Shown here: positions 1 through 10,231 of the stretch, piece after piece
How positions within the stretch are numbered: position 1 is the stretch's first letter
How the letters are laid out: every line of letters begins with the position of its first letter
From: Streptomyces pilosus
GTDB lineage: Bacteria > Actinomycetota > Actinomycetes > Streptomycetales > Streptomycetaceae
Direction: 5' to 3'
Length of the DNA stretch: 64,000 nt
Assembly (NCBI RefSeq): GCF_014649835.1
Contig: NZ_BMTU01000009.1
Coordinates: 240,868 to 304,867, forward strand
Notes under the pieces: model-generated
Seen by the model: the letters and a program-made list of their open reading frames with translations, nothing else
Databases searched by the model: none
What the model was told of the DNA's origin: nothing
Made by a program: the position numbers and the translations under genes

Positions 1-554
1 TGCAGCGGCAGGCTCGCGTACACGTCGGTGGTCCCCGCCAGGTCCTGGCCCGGCGCCACCGACGACTCCAGACCGGCCGCCCGGTACAGCGCGTCGACGG
101 GGTGGGTGTGGTAAAAGGCGAACGTCAGCCCGGCGGTGTGCGTCATCAGATGCCGTACGAGGAGGGGGCCGGCGGCCGGGCGGGTGCGTACCCGCTCACC
201 GGAGCCGCTCTCGTACACGCGCGGTTCCGCGAAGGCGGGGAGGTGACGGCCGACCGGGTCGTCCAGCGACAGCAGCCCCTCCTCCATCAGCATCAGCGCG
301 CCCACCGTGGTGACCGGTTTGGTCATGGAGTAGATCCGCCACAGCGTGTCCGTCTCCACGGGCAGCCCGGCCGCGACGTCCCGGAACCCGTACGCGGTGA
401 GGTGTGCGACGCGCCCGCCCCGGGCGACGGCGACGAGGAACCCGGGCAGCCTGCCGTCGTCGACCTGGTGGGCGAAGTGACCGTCGAGCCGCTCCAGCGC
501 CCGCGGGTCCAGTCCCGCCTCCTCGGGGGTGGTTTCCTGCCGCAGTACCGCCAT
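1..554 (-). CDS. Serine hydrolase of the beta-lactamase/EstB family (3' part missing)
   Basis: The 184 codons present encode the N-terminal part of a class C beta-lactamase-like serine hydrolase; the gene continues beyond the left edge. The nucleophile motif S-M-T-K lies at residues 76-79, preceded by LWRIY, and HLMTHTAGL follows, the usual second block of this family. The Tyr-Ser-x motif would fall just beyond the edge and cannot be checked. The ATG at 554 has a GAGGAGAGG ribosome-binding site. There is no signal peptide, which favours a cytoplasmic esterase or peptidase-like enzyme over a secreted beta-lactamase. The start lies only 48 bp from that of the divergent gene at 603. Substrate unknown. 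Confidence 0.85.
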   Translation of the reverse strand, partial: MAVLRQETTPEEAGLDPRALERLDGHFAHQVDDGRLPGFLVAVARGGRVAHLTAYGFRDVAAGLPVETDTLWRIYSMTKPVTTVGALMLMEEGLLSLDDPVGRHLPAFAEPRVYESGSGERVRTRPAAGPLLVRHLMTHTAGLTFAFYHTHPVDALYRAAGLESSVAPGQDLAGTTDVYASLPL

Positions 555-602
555 CGCCTCTCCTCGGGGAACGCCGGCCCGGTGCGGACCGTTGATCGAG
601 TC

Positions 603-1049
603 ATGACTCAGGACGCCGAACAGAACGCACTGCTCGCCCTGCTCTCCGAGGGGAACGGCGGAGTGCTCGTCACACTGAAACGGGACGGGCGGCCCCAGCT
701 GTCCAACGTCACGCACGCTTACTACCCCGATGAGCGCGTCCTTCGCGTGTCGCTCACGGACGACCGTGCCAAGACCCGCAATCTGCGGCGCGACCCCCGC
801 GCCTCGTACCACGTCACCACCCCCGACCGGTGGGCGTACACGGTGGCCGAGGGCACCGCCGAGCTGTCCCCCGTCGCCGGTGATCCGTACGACGGGACGG
901 TGGAGGAACTCGTCCGCCTGTACCGCGACGTCAACGGCGAGCACCCCGACTGGGAGGACTTCCGCGCGGCGATGGTCCGCGACCGGCGGCTGGTGCTGCG
1001 CCTGCGGGTGGAGCGGGCGTACGGCATCCCGCGCGGCGCCGGGGCGTAG
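603..1049 (+). CDS. PPOX-class (F420/FMN-dependent) oxidoreductase
   Basis: This 148-residue protein has the size and split beta-barrel pattern of PPOX-class F420-dependent enzymes. Visible motifs are GGVLVTLKRDGRPQLSNVTH near the N-terminus, a central KTRNLRRDPRAS block, and a C-terminal RRLVLRLRVERAYGIP that is typical of the family. The ATG at 603 is chosen because upstream sequence in the same frame lies antisense to the divergent hydrolase. Family members reduce diverse substrates with F420H2; nothing here fixes the substrate. It probably shares the short 48-bp promoter region with the hydrolase. Confidence 0.8.
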   Translation: MTQDAEQNALLALLSEGNGGVLVTLKRDGRPQLSNVTHAYYPDERVLRVSLTDDRAKTRNLRRDPRASYHVTTPDRWAYTVAEGTAELSPVAGDPYDGTVEELVRLYRDVNGEHPDWEDFRAAMVRDRRLVLRLRVERAYGIPRGAGA

Positions 1050-1079
1050 TCACCGTCCCGGCGCCGCGCGGGGAGCGCC

Positions 1080-3473
<2,394 letters not shown>

Positions 3474-3758
3474 CGTCCTCCATCCGTCGGGCGGGGCCGC
3501 CGTCGCGGGCTCCGCCGGCGTTCCCCGGCTCGGTCCGGCCGCAGGTCGCCGACGCGGTCACGGCTGCGCTCCACCGTCCGTGCGACGGGTGCCCCGGCCG
3601 GGCCTCGGGCCAAGGCTAGGCTAGGCGCACCGCGGTCACCTGCGCTTCTCCATTCCTGACCGGCCCCGTGCCCCCCTTTTATCCGGAGTCGGTCACTCCC
3701 CGTGGCCCTCCGGACCGGTGGGGACGCGCGGGCACCGGACGGACGGGACGCCGGTGCG
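3474..3758. other. Gene-free interval between the UvrA-like gene and the histidine phosphatase
   Basis: No reading frame here shows Streptomyces-like coding character. It must hold the promoter of the UvrA-like gene. A tandem AGGCTAGGCT near 3613-3625 is the only visible short repeat and was not accepted as a defined regulatory site. Confidence 0.5.
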
Positions 3759-4343
3759 TCACGGGCGGGTGTTCCACTCCGCGACGACCGGGCTGCCGTG
3801 CTCCAGGGACAGGCGGCACAGGGTGCCCGTCTCCAGGCGGAACAGCCGGCCGTCGGCCGGGGGCAGGCCCAGGCGGCGGGCGGTCAGCACGCGCAGGAGG
3901 TGACCGTGGGCCACCAGCATCACGTCGCCCCCGTCCAGGGCCCCGGCGACCCGGGACAGCACCCGGTCCACGCGCTCACCGACCTGCTCCGGCGACTCGC
4001 CGGGGAACTCGGGGCCGGGCGGCACCCCGTCCGTCCACAGGTCCCAGCCGGGCCGCGTGCGGCGGATCTCCGCCGTGGTGACGCCCTCGTAGCCGCCGTA
4101 GTCCCACTCCCGCAGGTCGGGCTCGGGCACGGCACCGGTCAGACCCGCCAGTTCCGCGGTGCGCCGGGCCCGCAGCAGCGGGCTGGTGAGGACCAGCCCG
4201 AAGGACCGGTCCGCCAGCAGCCGGGCGAGGGACCCGGCCTGTCCCTCGCCCCTCTCAGTCAGCGGCAGATCGGTGCACCCGGTGTGCCGGCCCGTCCTGC
4301 TCCACTCGGTCTCGCCGTGCCGCGCCAGCAGCAGATCGCCCAC
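3759..4343 (-). CDS. Histidine phosphatase family protein (phosphoglycerate mutase-like)
   Basis: The 194-residue protein opens with the phosphohistidine motif RHGETEW at residues 8-14. It carries the second catalytic histidine in LVAHGHLLRVL near residue 148, as expected for a small cytosolic phosphatase of the PGM/CobC superfamily. The GTG start at 4343 lies only 4 bp after the stop of gnd, so the two are co-transcribed. This makes it the distal gene of the pentose-phosphate operon. A sugar-phosphate or metabolite-repair substrate is plausible from context but not shown by the sequence. Confidence 0.87.
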   Translation of the reverse strand: MGDLLLARHGETEWSRTGRHTGCTDLPLTERGEGQAGSLARLLADRSFGLVLTSPLLRARRTAELAGLTGAVPEPDLREWDYGGYEGVTTAEIRRTRPGWDLWTDGVPPGPEFPGESPEQVGERVDRVLSRVAGALDGGDVMLVAHGHLLRVLTARRLGLPPADGRLFRLETGTLCRLSLEHGSPVVAEWNTRP

Positions 4344-4347
4344 GCCG

Positions 4348-5232
4348 TCAGTGCTTCTTCGCCGACTCGACGGCGTGACCGCCGAACTGGTTCCGCAGCG
4401 CCGCGATCATCTTCATCTGCGGTGAGTCCTCCTGCCGGGAGGCGAAGCGGGAGAACAGGGAGGCGGTGATCGCGGGCAGCGGCACCGCGTGGTCGATCGC
4501 CGCCTCCACCGTCCAGCGGCCCTCGCCCGAGTCCTCGGCGTAGCCCCGCAGCCCCTCCAGGTGCTCGTCCTCGTCCAGCGCGTGCACCGCGAGGTCCAGC
4601 AGCCAGGAGCGGATGACGGTGCCCTCCTGCCAGGAGCGGAACACCTCCCGCACGTTGTCCACCGAGTCGGCCTTCTCGAGCAGCTCCCAGCCCTCGGCGT
4701 AGGCCTGCATCATGGCGTACTCGATGCCGTTGTGGACCATCTTCGCGAAGTGCCCGGCGCCGACCCTGCCCGCGTGGACATAGCCGTACGGGCCGTGCGG
4801 CTTGAGCGCGTCGAAGATCGGCTTCAGCCGTTCCACGTGCTCCTCGTCGCCGCCGACCATCAGGGCGTAGCCGTTCTTCAGGCCCCACACCCCGCCCGAG
4901 ACGCCCGCGTCGACGAAGCCGATGCCCCGGGCGCCCAGCTCCCTGGCGTGCTTCTCGTCGTCCGTCCAGCGCGAGTTGCCGCCGTCCACGACGACGTCGC
5001 CGGGTTTGAGCAGGCTCGCCAGCTGGTCGATGACGTTCTGGGTGACGGTGCCCGCCGGCACCATCACCCACACCGCGCGCGGCCCGTCGAGCCCGTCCAC
5101 GAGGTCGGACAGGTGGGCGACGTCGGAGAGGTCGGGATTGGTGTCGTACCCGATGACGGTGTGGCCGGCGTTGCGGAGGCGCTCGCGCATGTTGCCGCCC
5201 ATTTTGCCGAGACCGACGAGACCGATCTGCAT
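4348..5232 (-). CDS. gnd: 6-phosphogluconate dehydrogenase, decarboxylating (short type)
   Basis: This enzyme oxidatively decarboxylates 6-phosphogluconate to ribulose 5-phosphate. The N-terminal Rossmann motif GLGKMGGNM is at residues 7-15. The substrate-binding VVDGGNSRWTDD and the catalytic-lysine segment FAKMVHNGIEY are both intact. At 294 residues it belongs to the short Gnd/YqeC class, often NAD-linked, not the roughly 470-residue E. coli type. It lies downstream of opcA and zwf, separated by 122 bp that hold a 42-codon open frame. In S. coelicolor, as I recall, a phosphoglucose isomerase gene occupies that position. Confidence 0.93.
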   Translation of the reverse strand: MQIGLVGLGKMGGNMRERLRNAGHTVIGYDTNPDLSDVAHLSDLVDGLDGPRAVWVMVPAGTVTQNVIDQLASLLKPGDVVVDGGNSRWTDDEKHARELGARGIGFVDAGVSGGVWGLKNGYALMVGGDEEHVERLKPIFDALKPHGPYGYVHAGRVGAGHFAKMVHNGIEYAMMQAYAEGWELLEKADSVDNVREVFRSWQEGTVIRSWLLDLAVHALDEDEHLEGLRGYAEDSGEGRWTVEAAIDHAVPLPAITASLFSRFASRQEDSPQMKMIAALRNQFGGHAVESAKKH

Positions 5233-5233
5233 G

Positions 5234-5362
5234 TCAGTTCACTTCCCATTCTTCGCGGTGGGCGGCCGCCGGCGCGGCCGTGGACGGGTCGGGCCCGTGG
5301 GCGGGGCCGCCGGCCGGACAGGACCGCACGGGGCGCCGGGCCGGTCCGGGGTCGTCAGGCAT
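5234..5362 (-). CDS. Possible 42-residue coupled open frame between opcA and gnd
   Basis: An ATG at 5362 lies inside the last codons of opcA, and the frame ends at a TGA two bases before the gnd start. It therefore bridges the gap exactly and could couple opcA to gnd translation. The product would be Pro/Ala-rich, ending EEWEVN, and matches no family I recognise. It sits where related clusters carry pgi, so it may be scar sequence and not a real gene. Confidence is low because such GC-rich gaps open by chance. Confidence 0.3.
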   Translation of the reverse strand: MPDDPGPARRPVRSCPAGGPAHGPDPSTAAPAAAHREEWEVN

Positions 5363-6290
5363 GAGCCGCCACCTCCTCGGTGGCCTCGCCGCGCAGGGCC
5401 ACGGCGTACATCTCGTCGGCGTCGAGGCGCCTGAGCTCCTCGGCGATGAGTTCGGAGGTGGGGCGGACCTTCAGCGCCAGCCGGCGCGCGGGCTGCCCGG
5501 GCAGGGTCAGTGTCGCCAGCGGGCCCTCGGGGCGGTCGATGACGACCTCTCCGTCCGCGGTGCCCAGCCGGACCGCCGTGACGACCGGTCCCGCGGTCAC
5601 CACCCGGTCGACGGGGACCCGCAGCCGCGCCTCCAGCCAGCGTGCCAGCAGCTCGGCGGCCGGGTTGTCGGCCTCGGCCTCCACGGCCGCCGACGTGACC
5701 GTCGCCCGCGCCTGGTCCAGGGCCGCGGCCAGCATGGACCGCCACAGCGTCAGCCTGGTCCAGGCGAGGTCGGTGTCGCCGGGCGCGTAGCTGCGCCGCC
5801 GGGCCCGGAGCACCGCCATGGGGTTCTCGACCGCGTACAGGTCGGTGATCCTGCGCTGGCCCAGCGCGCCCAGCGGGTCCTGCGACGGGTTCTCGGGCGC
5901 GTCCCCGGGCCACCACACCACCACCGGCGCGTCCGGCAGCAGCAGCGGCAGGACCACCGAGTCGGCGTGCTCGGACACCTCGCCGTAGGTCCGCAGCACC
6001 ACCGTCTCGCCGGTGCCGGCCTCGGAGCCGACCCGCACCTCGGCGTCCAGCCGGGAGTGCGTGCGCTCGCGCGGGTTGCGGGCGTGCCGCTTGATGACGA
6101 CCAGGGTGCGCGAGGGGTGCTCGTGCGAGGCCTCCTCCGCCGCCTTGATCGAGTCGTAGGCGTTCTCCTCGTCCGTGACGATGACCATCGTCAGGACCAT
6201 GCCCACGGCCGGGGTGCCGATGGCGCGGCGGCCCTGCACCAGCGCCTTGTTGACCTTGCTTGCCGTGGTGTCGGTCAGGTCGATCTTCAT
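5355..6290 (-). CDS. opcA: Glucose-6-phosphate dehydrogenase assembly protein OpcA
   Basis: OpcA is the actinobacterial partner protein needed for full activity and redox regulation of Zwf. The 311-residue product starts MKIDLTDTTASKVNKAL and contains the conserved GMVLTMVIVTDEENAYDSIKAAEEAS block and the VVWWPGDAPENPSQDPLGALGQRRI region typical of OpcA. Its ATG at 6290 overlaps the zwf stop by four bases, indicating translational coupling and equimolar synthesis. It is followed by the short bridging frame and gnd. Confidence 0.95.
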   Translation of the reverse strand: MKIDLTDTTASKVNKALVQGRRAIGTPAVGMVLTMVIVTDEENAYDSIKAAEEASHEHPSRTLVVIKRHARNPRERTHSRLDAEVRVGSEAGTGETVVLRTYGEVSEHADSVVLPLLLPDAPVVVWWPGDAPENPSQDPLGALGQRRITDLYAVENPMAVLRARRRSYAPGDTDLAWTRLTLWRSMLAAALDQARATVTSAAVEAEADNPAAELLARWLEARLRVPVDRVVTAGPVVTAVRLGTADGEVVIDRPEGPLATLTLPGQPARRLALKVRPTSELIAEELRRLDADEMYAVALRGEATEEVAAHA

Positions 6291-7996
6291 GGCCTGCGCC
6301 AGCTCCGTCCGTCTCGTGCGAGCATCTCGTCGGCTTCCGCGGGGCCCCAGCTGCCCGACGCGTACTGGGCCGGCCTGCCGTGCGACGCCCAGTACTCCTC
6401 GACCGGGTCGAGGATCCGCCAGGACTCCTCCACCTCCTGGTGGCGGGGGAAGAGGTTGGCGTCGCCCAGCAGGACGTCCAGGATGAGCCGTTCGTACGCC
6501 TCCGGGCTGGACTCGGTGAAGGACTCGCCGTAGGCGAAGTCCATGGTCACGTCCCGCAGCTCCATCGACGTCCCCGGCACCTTCGAGCCGAACCGGACCG
6601 TCATGCCCTCGTCCGGCTGGACCCGGATCACGACGGCGTTCTGGCCCAGCTCCTCGGTGGCGCCGGCGTCGAAGGGGGAGTGCGGGGCCCGCTGGAAGAC
6701 CACCGCGATCTCGGTGACCCTGCGGCCCAGCCGCTTGCCGGTGCGCAGGTAGAACGGGACGCCCGCCCAGCGGCGGTTGTCCACGCGCAGGCTGATCGCG
6801 GCGTAGGTGTCGGTGGTGGAGGCCGGGTCGATGCCCTCCTCCTCCAGATAGCCCCGCACCTTCGCACCGCCCTGCCAGGCGCCCGCGTACTGTCCGCGCA
6901 CCGTGTGCAGGCCGAGGTCGTCCGGGAGCCGCACGGCCCGGAACACCTTCAGTTTCTCCGTCAGCAGCGAGGCCGCGTCGAAGGAGGCCGGTTCCTCCAT
7001 CGCGGTGAGCGCGAGCAGCTGCAGGAGGTGGTTCTGGATGACGTCGCGGGCGGCGCCGATGCCGTCGTAGTAGCCCGCGCGGCCGCCGATGCCGATGTCC
7101 TCGGCCATGGTGATCTGTACGTGGTCCACGAAGGACCGGTTCCAGATCGGCTCGAACATCGTGTTGGCGAAGCGCAGCGCCAGGATGTTCTGGACGGTCT
7201 CCTTGCCCAGGTAGTGGTCGATCCGGAACACCTGTTCGGGGTCGAACACCTCGTGGACGATCGCGTTGAGCTCCTGGGCCGACTCCAGGTCGTGGCCGAA
7301 CGGCTTCTCGATCACCGCGCGCCGCCAGGAGCCCTCGGGGGCGTCGGTGAGCCCGTGCCGCTTGAGCTGCTGCACCACCTTGGGGAAGAACTTCGGCGGC
7401 ACGGACAGGTAGAAGGCGTGGTTGCCGCTGGTGCCCCGGGAGGCGTCCAGCTCGTCGACGGCCTTGCGCAGCTGTTCGAACGCCTGGTCGTCGTCGAAGT
7501 CACCCGGGATGAACCGCATGCCTTCGGAGAGCTGCTGCCACACCTCCTCCCGGAACGGGGTCCGGGCGTGCTCCTTGACCGCTTCGTGCACCACCTCGGC
7601 GAAGTCCTGGTCCTCCCAGTCCCGGCGGGCGAACCCGACCAGCGAGAAGCCCGGTGGCAGCAGTCCCCGGTTGGCGAGGTCGTAGACGGCCGGCATGAGC
7701 TTGCGGCGGGACAGGTCGCCCGTCACGCCGAAGATGACCAGTCCGGAGGGGCCCGCCACCCGGGGCAGCCGGCGGTCCCGCGGATCGCGCAGCGGGTTGG
7801 GCCAGCCGGCCGGCGGTGCGGGGAGGGCGGTGAGGGCCTCCGCCGGGCCCTCCGCCCCGTCTGCCGCCCTGTCCCCTGCCCCCTCCCGCGCCGGCTGTTC
7901 CTCCGGCGCGGTCGCCCCGGTCGCCGCGCCCTCCGCCGCAGCCCCGTCCGTCCCGCCGGGGGCCTCGGTCCCCGGCTCGGTCGTCCCGTCCGTCAT
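6287..7996 (-). CDS. zwf: Glucose-6-phosphate 1-dehydrogenase
   Basis: This is the first enzyme of the oxidative pentose-phosphate pathway, making NADPH and 6-phosphogluconolactone. Seen are the coenzyme-binding motif GVTGDLSRRKLMP (around residue 89) and the active-site signature RIDHYLGKE. It has 569 residues because of a roughly 75-residue low-complexity Ala/Glu/Gly-rich N-terminal extension; the conserved core begins near NPLRDPRDRRLPR. The ATG at 7996 overlaps the TGA of a degraded transaldolase reading frame, with GGGAG eight bases upstream inside that remnant. The old coupling signal therefore survived the loss of the upstream gene. A downstream start would drop the extension and cannot be excluded. 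Confidence 0.95.
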   Translation of the reverse strand: MTDGTTEPGTEAPGGTDGAAAEGAATGATAPEEQPAREGAGDRAADGAEGPAEALTALPAPPAGWPNPLRDPRDRRLPRVAGPSGLVIFGVTGDLSRRKLMPAVYDLANRGLLPPGFSLVGFARRDWEDQDFAEVVHEAVKEHARTPFREEVWQQLSEGMRFIPGDFDDDQAFEQLRKAVDELDASRGTSGNHAFYLSVPPKFFPKVVQQLKRHGLTDAPEGSWRRAVIEKPFGHDLESAQELNAIVHEVFDPEQVFRIDHYLGKETVQNILALRFANTMFEPIWNRSFVDHVQITMAEDIGIGGRAGYYDGIGAARDVIQNHLLQLLALTAMEEPASFDAASLLTEKLKVFRAVRLPDDLGLHTVRGQYAGAWQGGAKVRGYLEEEGIDPASTTDTYAAISLRVDNRRWAGVPFYLRTGKRLGRRVTEIAVVFQRAPHSPFDAGATEELGQNAVVIRVQPDEGMTVRFGSKVPGTSMELRDVTMDFAYGESFTESSPEAYERLILDVLLGDANLFPRHQEVEESWRILDPVEEYWASHGRPAQYASGSWGPAEADEMLARDGRSWRRP

Positions 7997-8207
7997 TCCG
8001 TGTCAACTCCCTTGCTGTCGAGCGACTTCGTCACCACGTCCAGCAGCTCCTGCCAGGCGTCCCCGAACTCCGCGAGTTCCCGTCCTCCGGCCGCCGCACC
8101 ACCTCGTCTCCTCGGCGTGGCCCGCACAGCCCGGTGACGGTGCCGTGCGCGACCGGCCCTTCCCCTTACAGGGTGTCCCGGTACGCCGGGTCCTTCACCC
8201 CGGTGGA
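7993..8207 (-). pseudogene. tal: Decayed 3' remnant of a transaldolase gene (tal)
   Basis: Reading leftward into zwf, pieces of a transaldolase C-terminus appear in order but in different frames. STGVKDPAYRDTL (8207-8169) is followed at once by a stop. HGTVTG (8147-8130) comes next, then DEVVRRPEDG (from 8108), and after a further shift EFGDAWQELLDVVTKSL up to the TGA at 7993-7995. The family normally reads STGVKNPAYxDTLYV, HGxVxGD, YDDVVxxLExEGVxKF and a SWxELLxxV-type tail, so small deletions and at least two frame changes have occurred. The 5' part and any transketolase gene are absent. Only the stop/start overlap with zwf and its ribosome-binding site look preserved. Confidence 0.8.
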
Positions 8208-8732
8208 ATCCCCCCGGCCTCGGGGCCGCTCCACCCACAGTGATCGTCTTCCTCCTCGCGAGCGCGTCAACCGCGTGCGGCGGCAGGTGATTCCCGGGCG
8301 CCGGCCTCGCCGTCAGGGGGTATGCGCATCCCCGGGATCGCGACCCCGGGCGGCGCGGGCGGCCACGGCACCGCGCGGCGGCCCGGTACGCCCCGACGGG
8401 CAGCGTTGGTCCGTTCGGGGCCGGGAGGACCGGCCCGGACCGGCCGGAGCGGCACGCACGCCGTAAAGGTATGACCTTTGATGCGGGGTGCCCGCCGTGT
8501 CCGGCGGCCCCTCGCGTGGGCCGGTGGCGGTGCGGCGGCTGCCGCACCCCGGGCGCCGCCCGAGCGTGGGGGAGGGCGGCGAGACGCTTGCCGACCGCGC
8601 TTCCTCCCGAGGGCTCGGGCACGATCACGACTGCTCTCCCGGTGCCCCCGGTGCGGGCCGCGCGGCCCGTCGTGCCGCCCGCACCGCCGCGAGTAGGGTC
8701 GGTCACGTGCGTCGTGGTGGAAGGGTGCGGAT
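8208..8732. other. Gene-free interval upstream of zwf/tal remnant and the GH4 gene
   Basis: About 525 bp with no convincing frame on either strand. It must hold the promoters of both the leftward pentose-phosphate cluster and the rightward GH4 gene. A perfect 15-bp palindrome lies at 8465-8479. I see no further transaldolase or transketolase fragments beyond 8207. Confidence 0.5.
8465..8479. promoter_or_regulatory. Perfect palindrome AAAGGT-ATG-ACCTTT
   Basis: Six-base arms AAAGGT/ACCTTT around a 3-base centre make a perfect inverted repeat in the divergent promoter region between the zwf cluster and the GH4 gene. The size suits a dimeric repressor of the GntR or TetR type. No regulator gene is adjacent, and the owner is unknown. 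Confidence 0.35.
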
Positions 8733-10070
8733 GTGAGGCTGACGATCCTGGGCGGCGGAGGCTTCCGCGTGCCCCTGGTGTACGGGGCGCTGCTCGGGGA
8801 CCACGCCGAGGGGCGGGTGACCCGGCTCGTGCTGCACGACGTGGACGCCGCCCGGCTGCGCGCGATCGCCCGGGTGCTGGCCGAACAGGCCGCCGGGGTG
8901 CCCGACGCGCCCGAGGTGACCTGGACGACCGACCTCGACGAGGCCCTGCGCGGCGCCGACTTCGTCTTCTCCGCGATCCGCGTCGGCGGCCTGGAGGGCA
9001 GGGCGGACGACGAACGGGTCGCCCTGGCCGAGGGGGTGCTCGGCCAGGAGACGGTCGGCGCGGGCGGCATCGCCTACGGCCTGCGCACCGTGCCCGTCGC
9101 CGTGGACATCGCCCGCCGGGTCGCCCGCCTCGCCCCCGACGCCTGGGTCATCAACTTCACCAACCCGGCCGGTCTGGTCACCGAGGCCATGGCGCACCAC
9201 CTCGGCGACCGCGTCATCGGCATCTGCGACTCACCGGTCGGCCTCGGCCGCCGCATCGCCCGGGTGCTGGGCGCGGACCCGGGCGAGGCGTGGATCGACT
9301 ACGTCGGCCTCAACCACCTCGGCTGGGTGCGCGGTCTGCGTATCGCCGGCCGTGACGAACTCCCGCGCCTGCTCGCCGACCCGGCCCTCCTCGGCTCCTT
9401 CGAGGAGGGCAGGCTCTTCGGCGCCGACTGGCTGCGGTCCCTGGGCGCGGTGCCCAACGAGTACCTGCACTACTACTACTTCAACCGGGAGGCCGTGGAC
9501 GCCTACCGGCGGGCCGAGCGGACCCGGGGCGCGTTCCTGCACGACCAGCAGGCCCGCTTCTACGCCGGGACCCGCGATCCCGAGGTGTCCGCCCTGACCC
9601 TGTGGGACCGCACCCGCGCCGAACGCGAGGCCACCTACATGGCAGAGAACAGGGAAGCGGCCGGCGCGGGCGAACGCGAGGCCGACGACCTGTCGGGCGG
9701 CTACGAGAAGGTGGCCCTCGCCCTGATGCGGGCGATCGCCCGCGACGAACGCGCCACCCTGATCCTCAACGTCCGCAACCGCGGGACCCTGTCACCGCTG
9801 GACGCCGAGGCCGTGATCGAGGTCCCGTGCCTGGTGGACGCCAACGGCGCGCACCCCGTCTCCGTCGACCCGCTGCCCGCTCACGCCACCGGTCTGGTCT
9901 GCGCCGTCAAGGCCGTGGAACGCGAGGTGCTGGCGGCCGCCCGGTCGGGCTCCCGCGCGAGGGCGGTCGCCGCCTTCGCCCTGCACCCGCTCGTCGACTC
10001 CGTGACCGTCGCGCGGCGTCTCGTCGACGGCTACACCGCCGTCCACCCCGGGCTCGGCTACCTCGGATAG
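8733..10070 (+). CDS. Glycoside hydrolase family 4 (6-phospho-beta-glucosidase-like)
   Basis: GH4 enzymes cleave phospho-glycosides by an NAD- and Mn-dependent redox mechanism. The 445-residue product shows the N-terminal Rossmann loop LTILGGGGFRVPLVYGALL, the family segments NFTNPAG and ICDSPVGLG (with the metal-binding cysteine) and the histidine of VGLNHLGWV. The GTG at 8733 is preceded by GGAAGGG. It is transcribed away from the zwf cluster, and its product sugar phosphate could feed that pathway. The substrate (beta-glucoside, alpha-galactoside or other) cannot be fixed from sequence alone. Confidence 0.9.
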   Translation: MRLTILGGGGFRVPLVYGALLGDHAEGRVTRLVLHDVDAARLRAIARVLAEQAAGVPDAPEVTWTTDLDEALRGADFVFSAIRVGGLEGRADDERVALAEGVLGQETVGAGGIAYGLRTVPVAVDIARRVARLAPDAWVINFTNPAGLVTEAMAHHLGDRVIGICDSPVGLGRRIARVLGADPGEAWIDYVGLNHLGWVRGLRIAGRDELPRLLADPALLGSFEEGRLFGADWLRSLGAVPNEYLHYYYFNREAVDAYRRAERTRGAFLHDQQARFYAGTRDPEVSALTLWDRTRAEREATYMAENREAAGAGEREADDLSGGYEKVALALMRAIARDERATLILNVRNRGTLSPLDAEAVIEVPCLVDANGAHPVSVDPLPAHATGLVCAVKAVEREVLAAARSGSRARAVAAFALHPLVDSVTVARRLVDGYTAVHPGLGYLG

Positions 10071-10209
10071 CTTCGGGCCGGCCGGTCGCCCCCCGTGACA
10101 GCGGCCGACCGACCCGAGCCCCCCGTTCCCCCGTGCTTCCCCCCGGCGGCTTCCCCAAGTCGCCGACACCATCAAGAGCACCGGACCCGGCCCCTGATAC
10201 ACCCCCGGC

Positions 10210-10231
10210 GGAAATTTCCCGGAGATTTTTT
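10210..10231 (+). terminator. Possible terminator of the GH4 gene: CCGG stem and T-run
   Basis: An unusually AT-rich patch holds the palindrome GGAAATTTCC (10210-10219) flanked by CCGG on both sides and followed by six T residues at 10226-10231. It lies between two convergent genes and touches the stop codon of the leftward ATP-grasp gene. The stem is short, so it is only tentatively called a terminator. Confidence 0.3.

Noticed and set aside
3610..3640. AGGCTAGGCTAGGC resembling half of a DmdR/DtxR iron box.
   Set aside because: Only one arm fits; the complementary CCTAA half is missing and the adjacent UvrA-like gene has no iron link.
7993..8706. 237-codon leftward frame upstream of zwf as an intact gene.
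   Set aside because: Only the last ~27 codons resemble a protein (transaldolase tail); the rest is out-of-frame and lies over the divergent promoter region.
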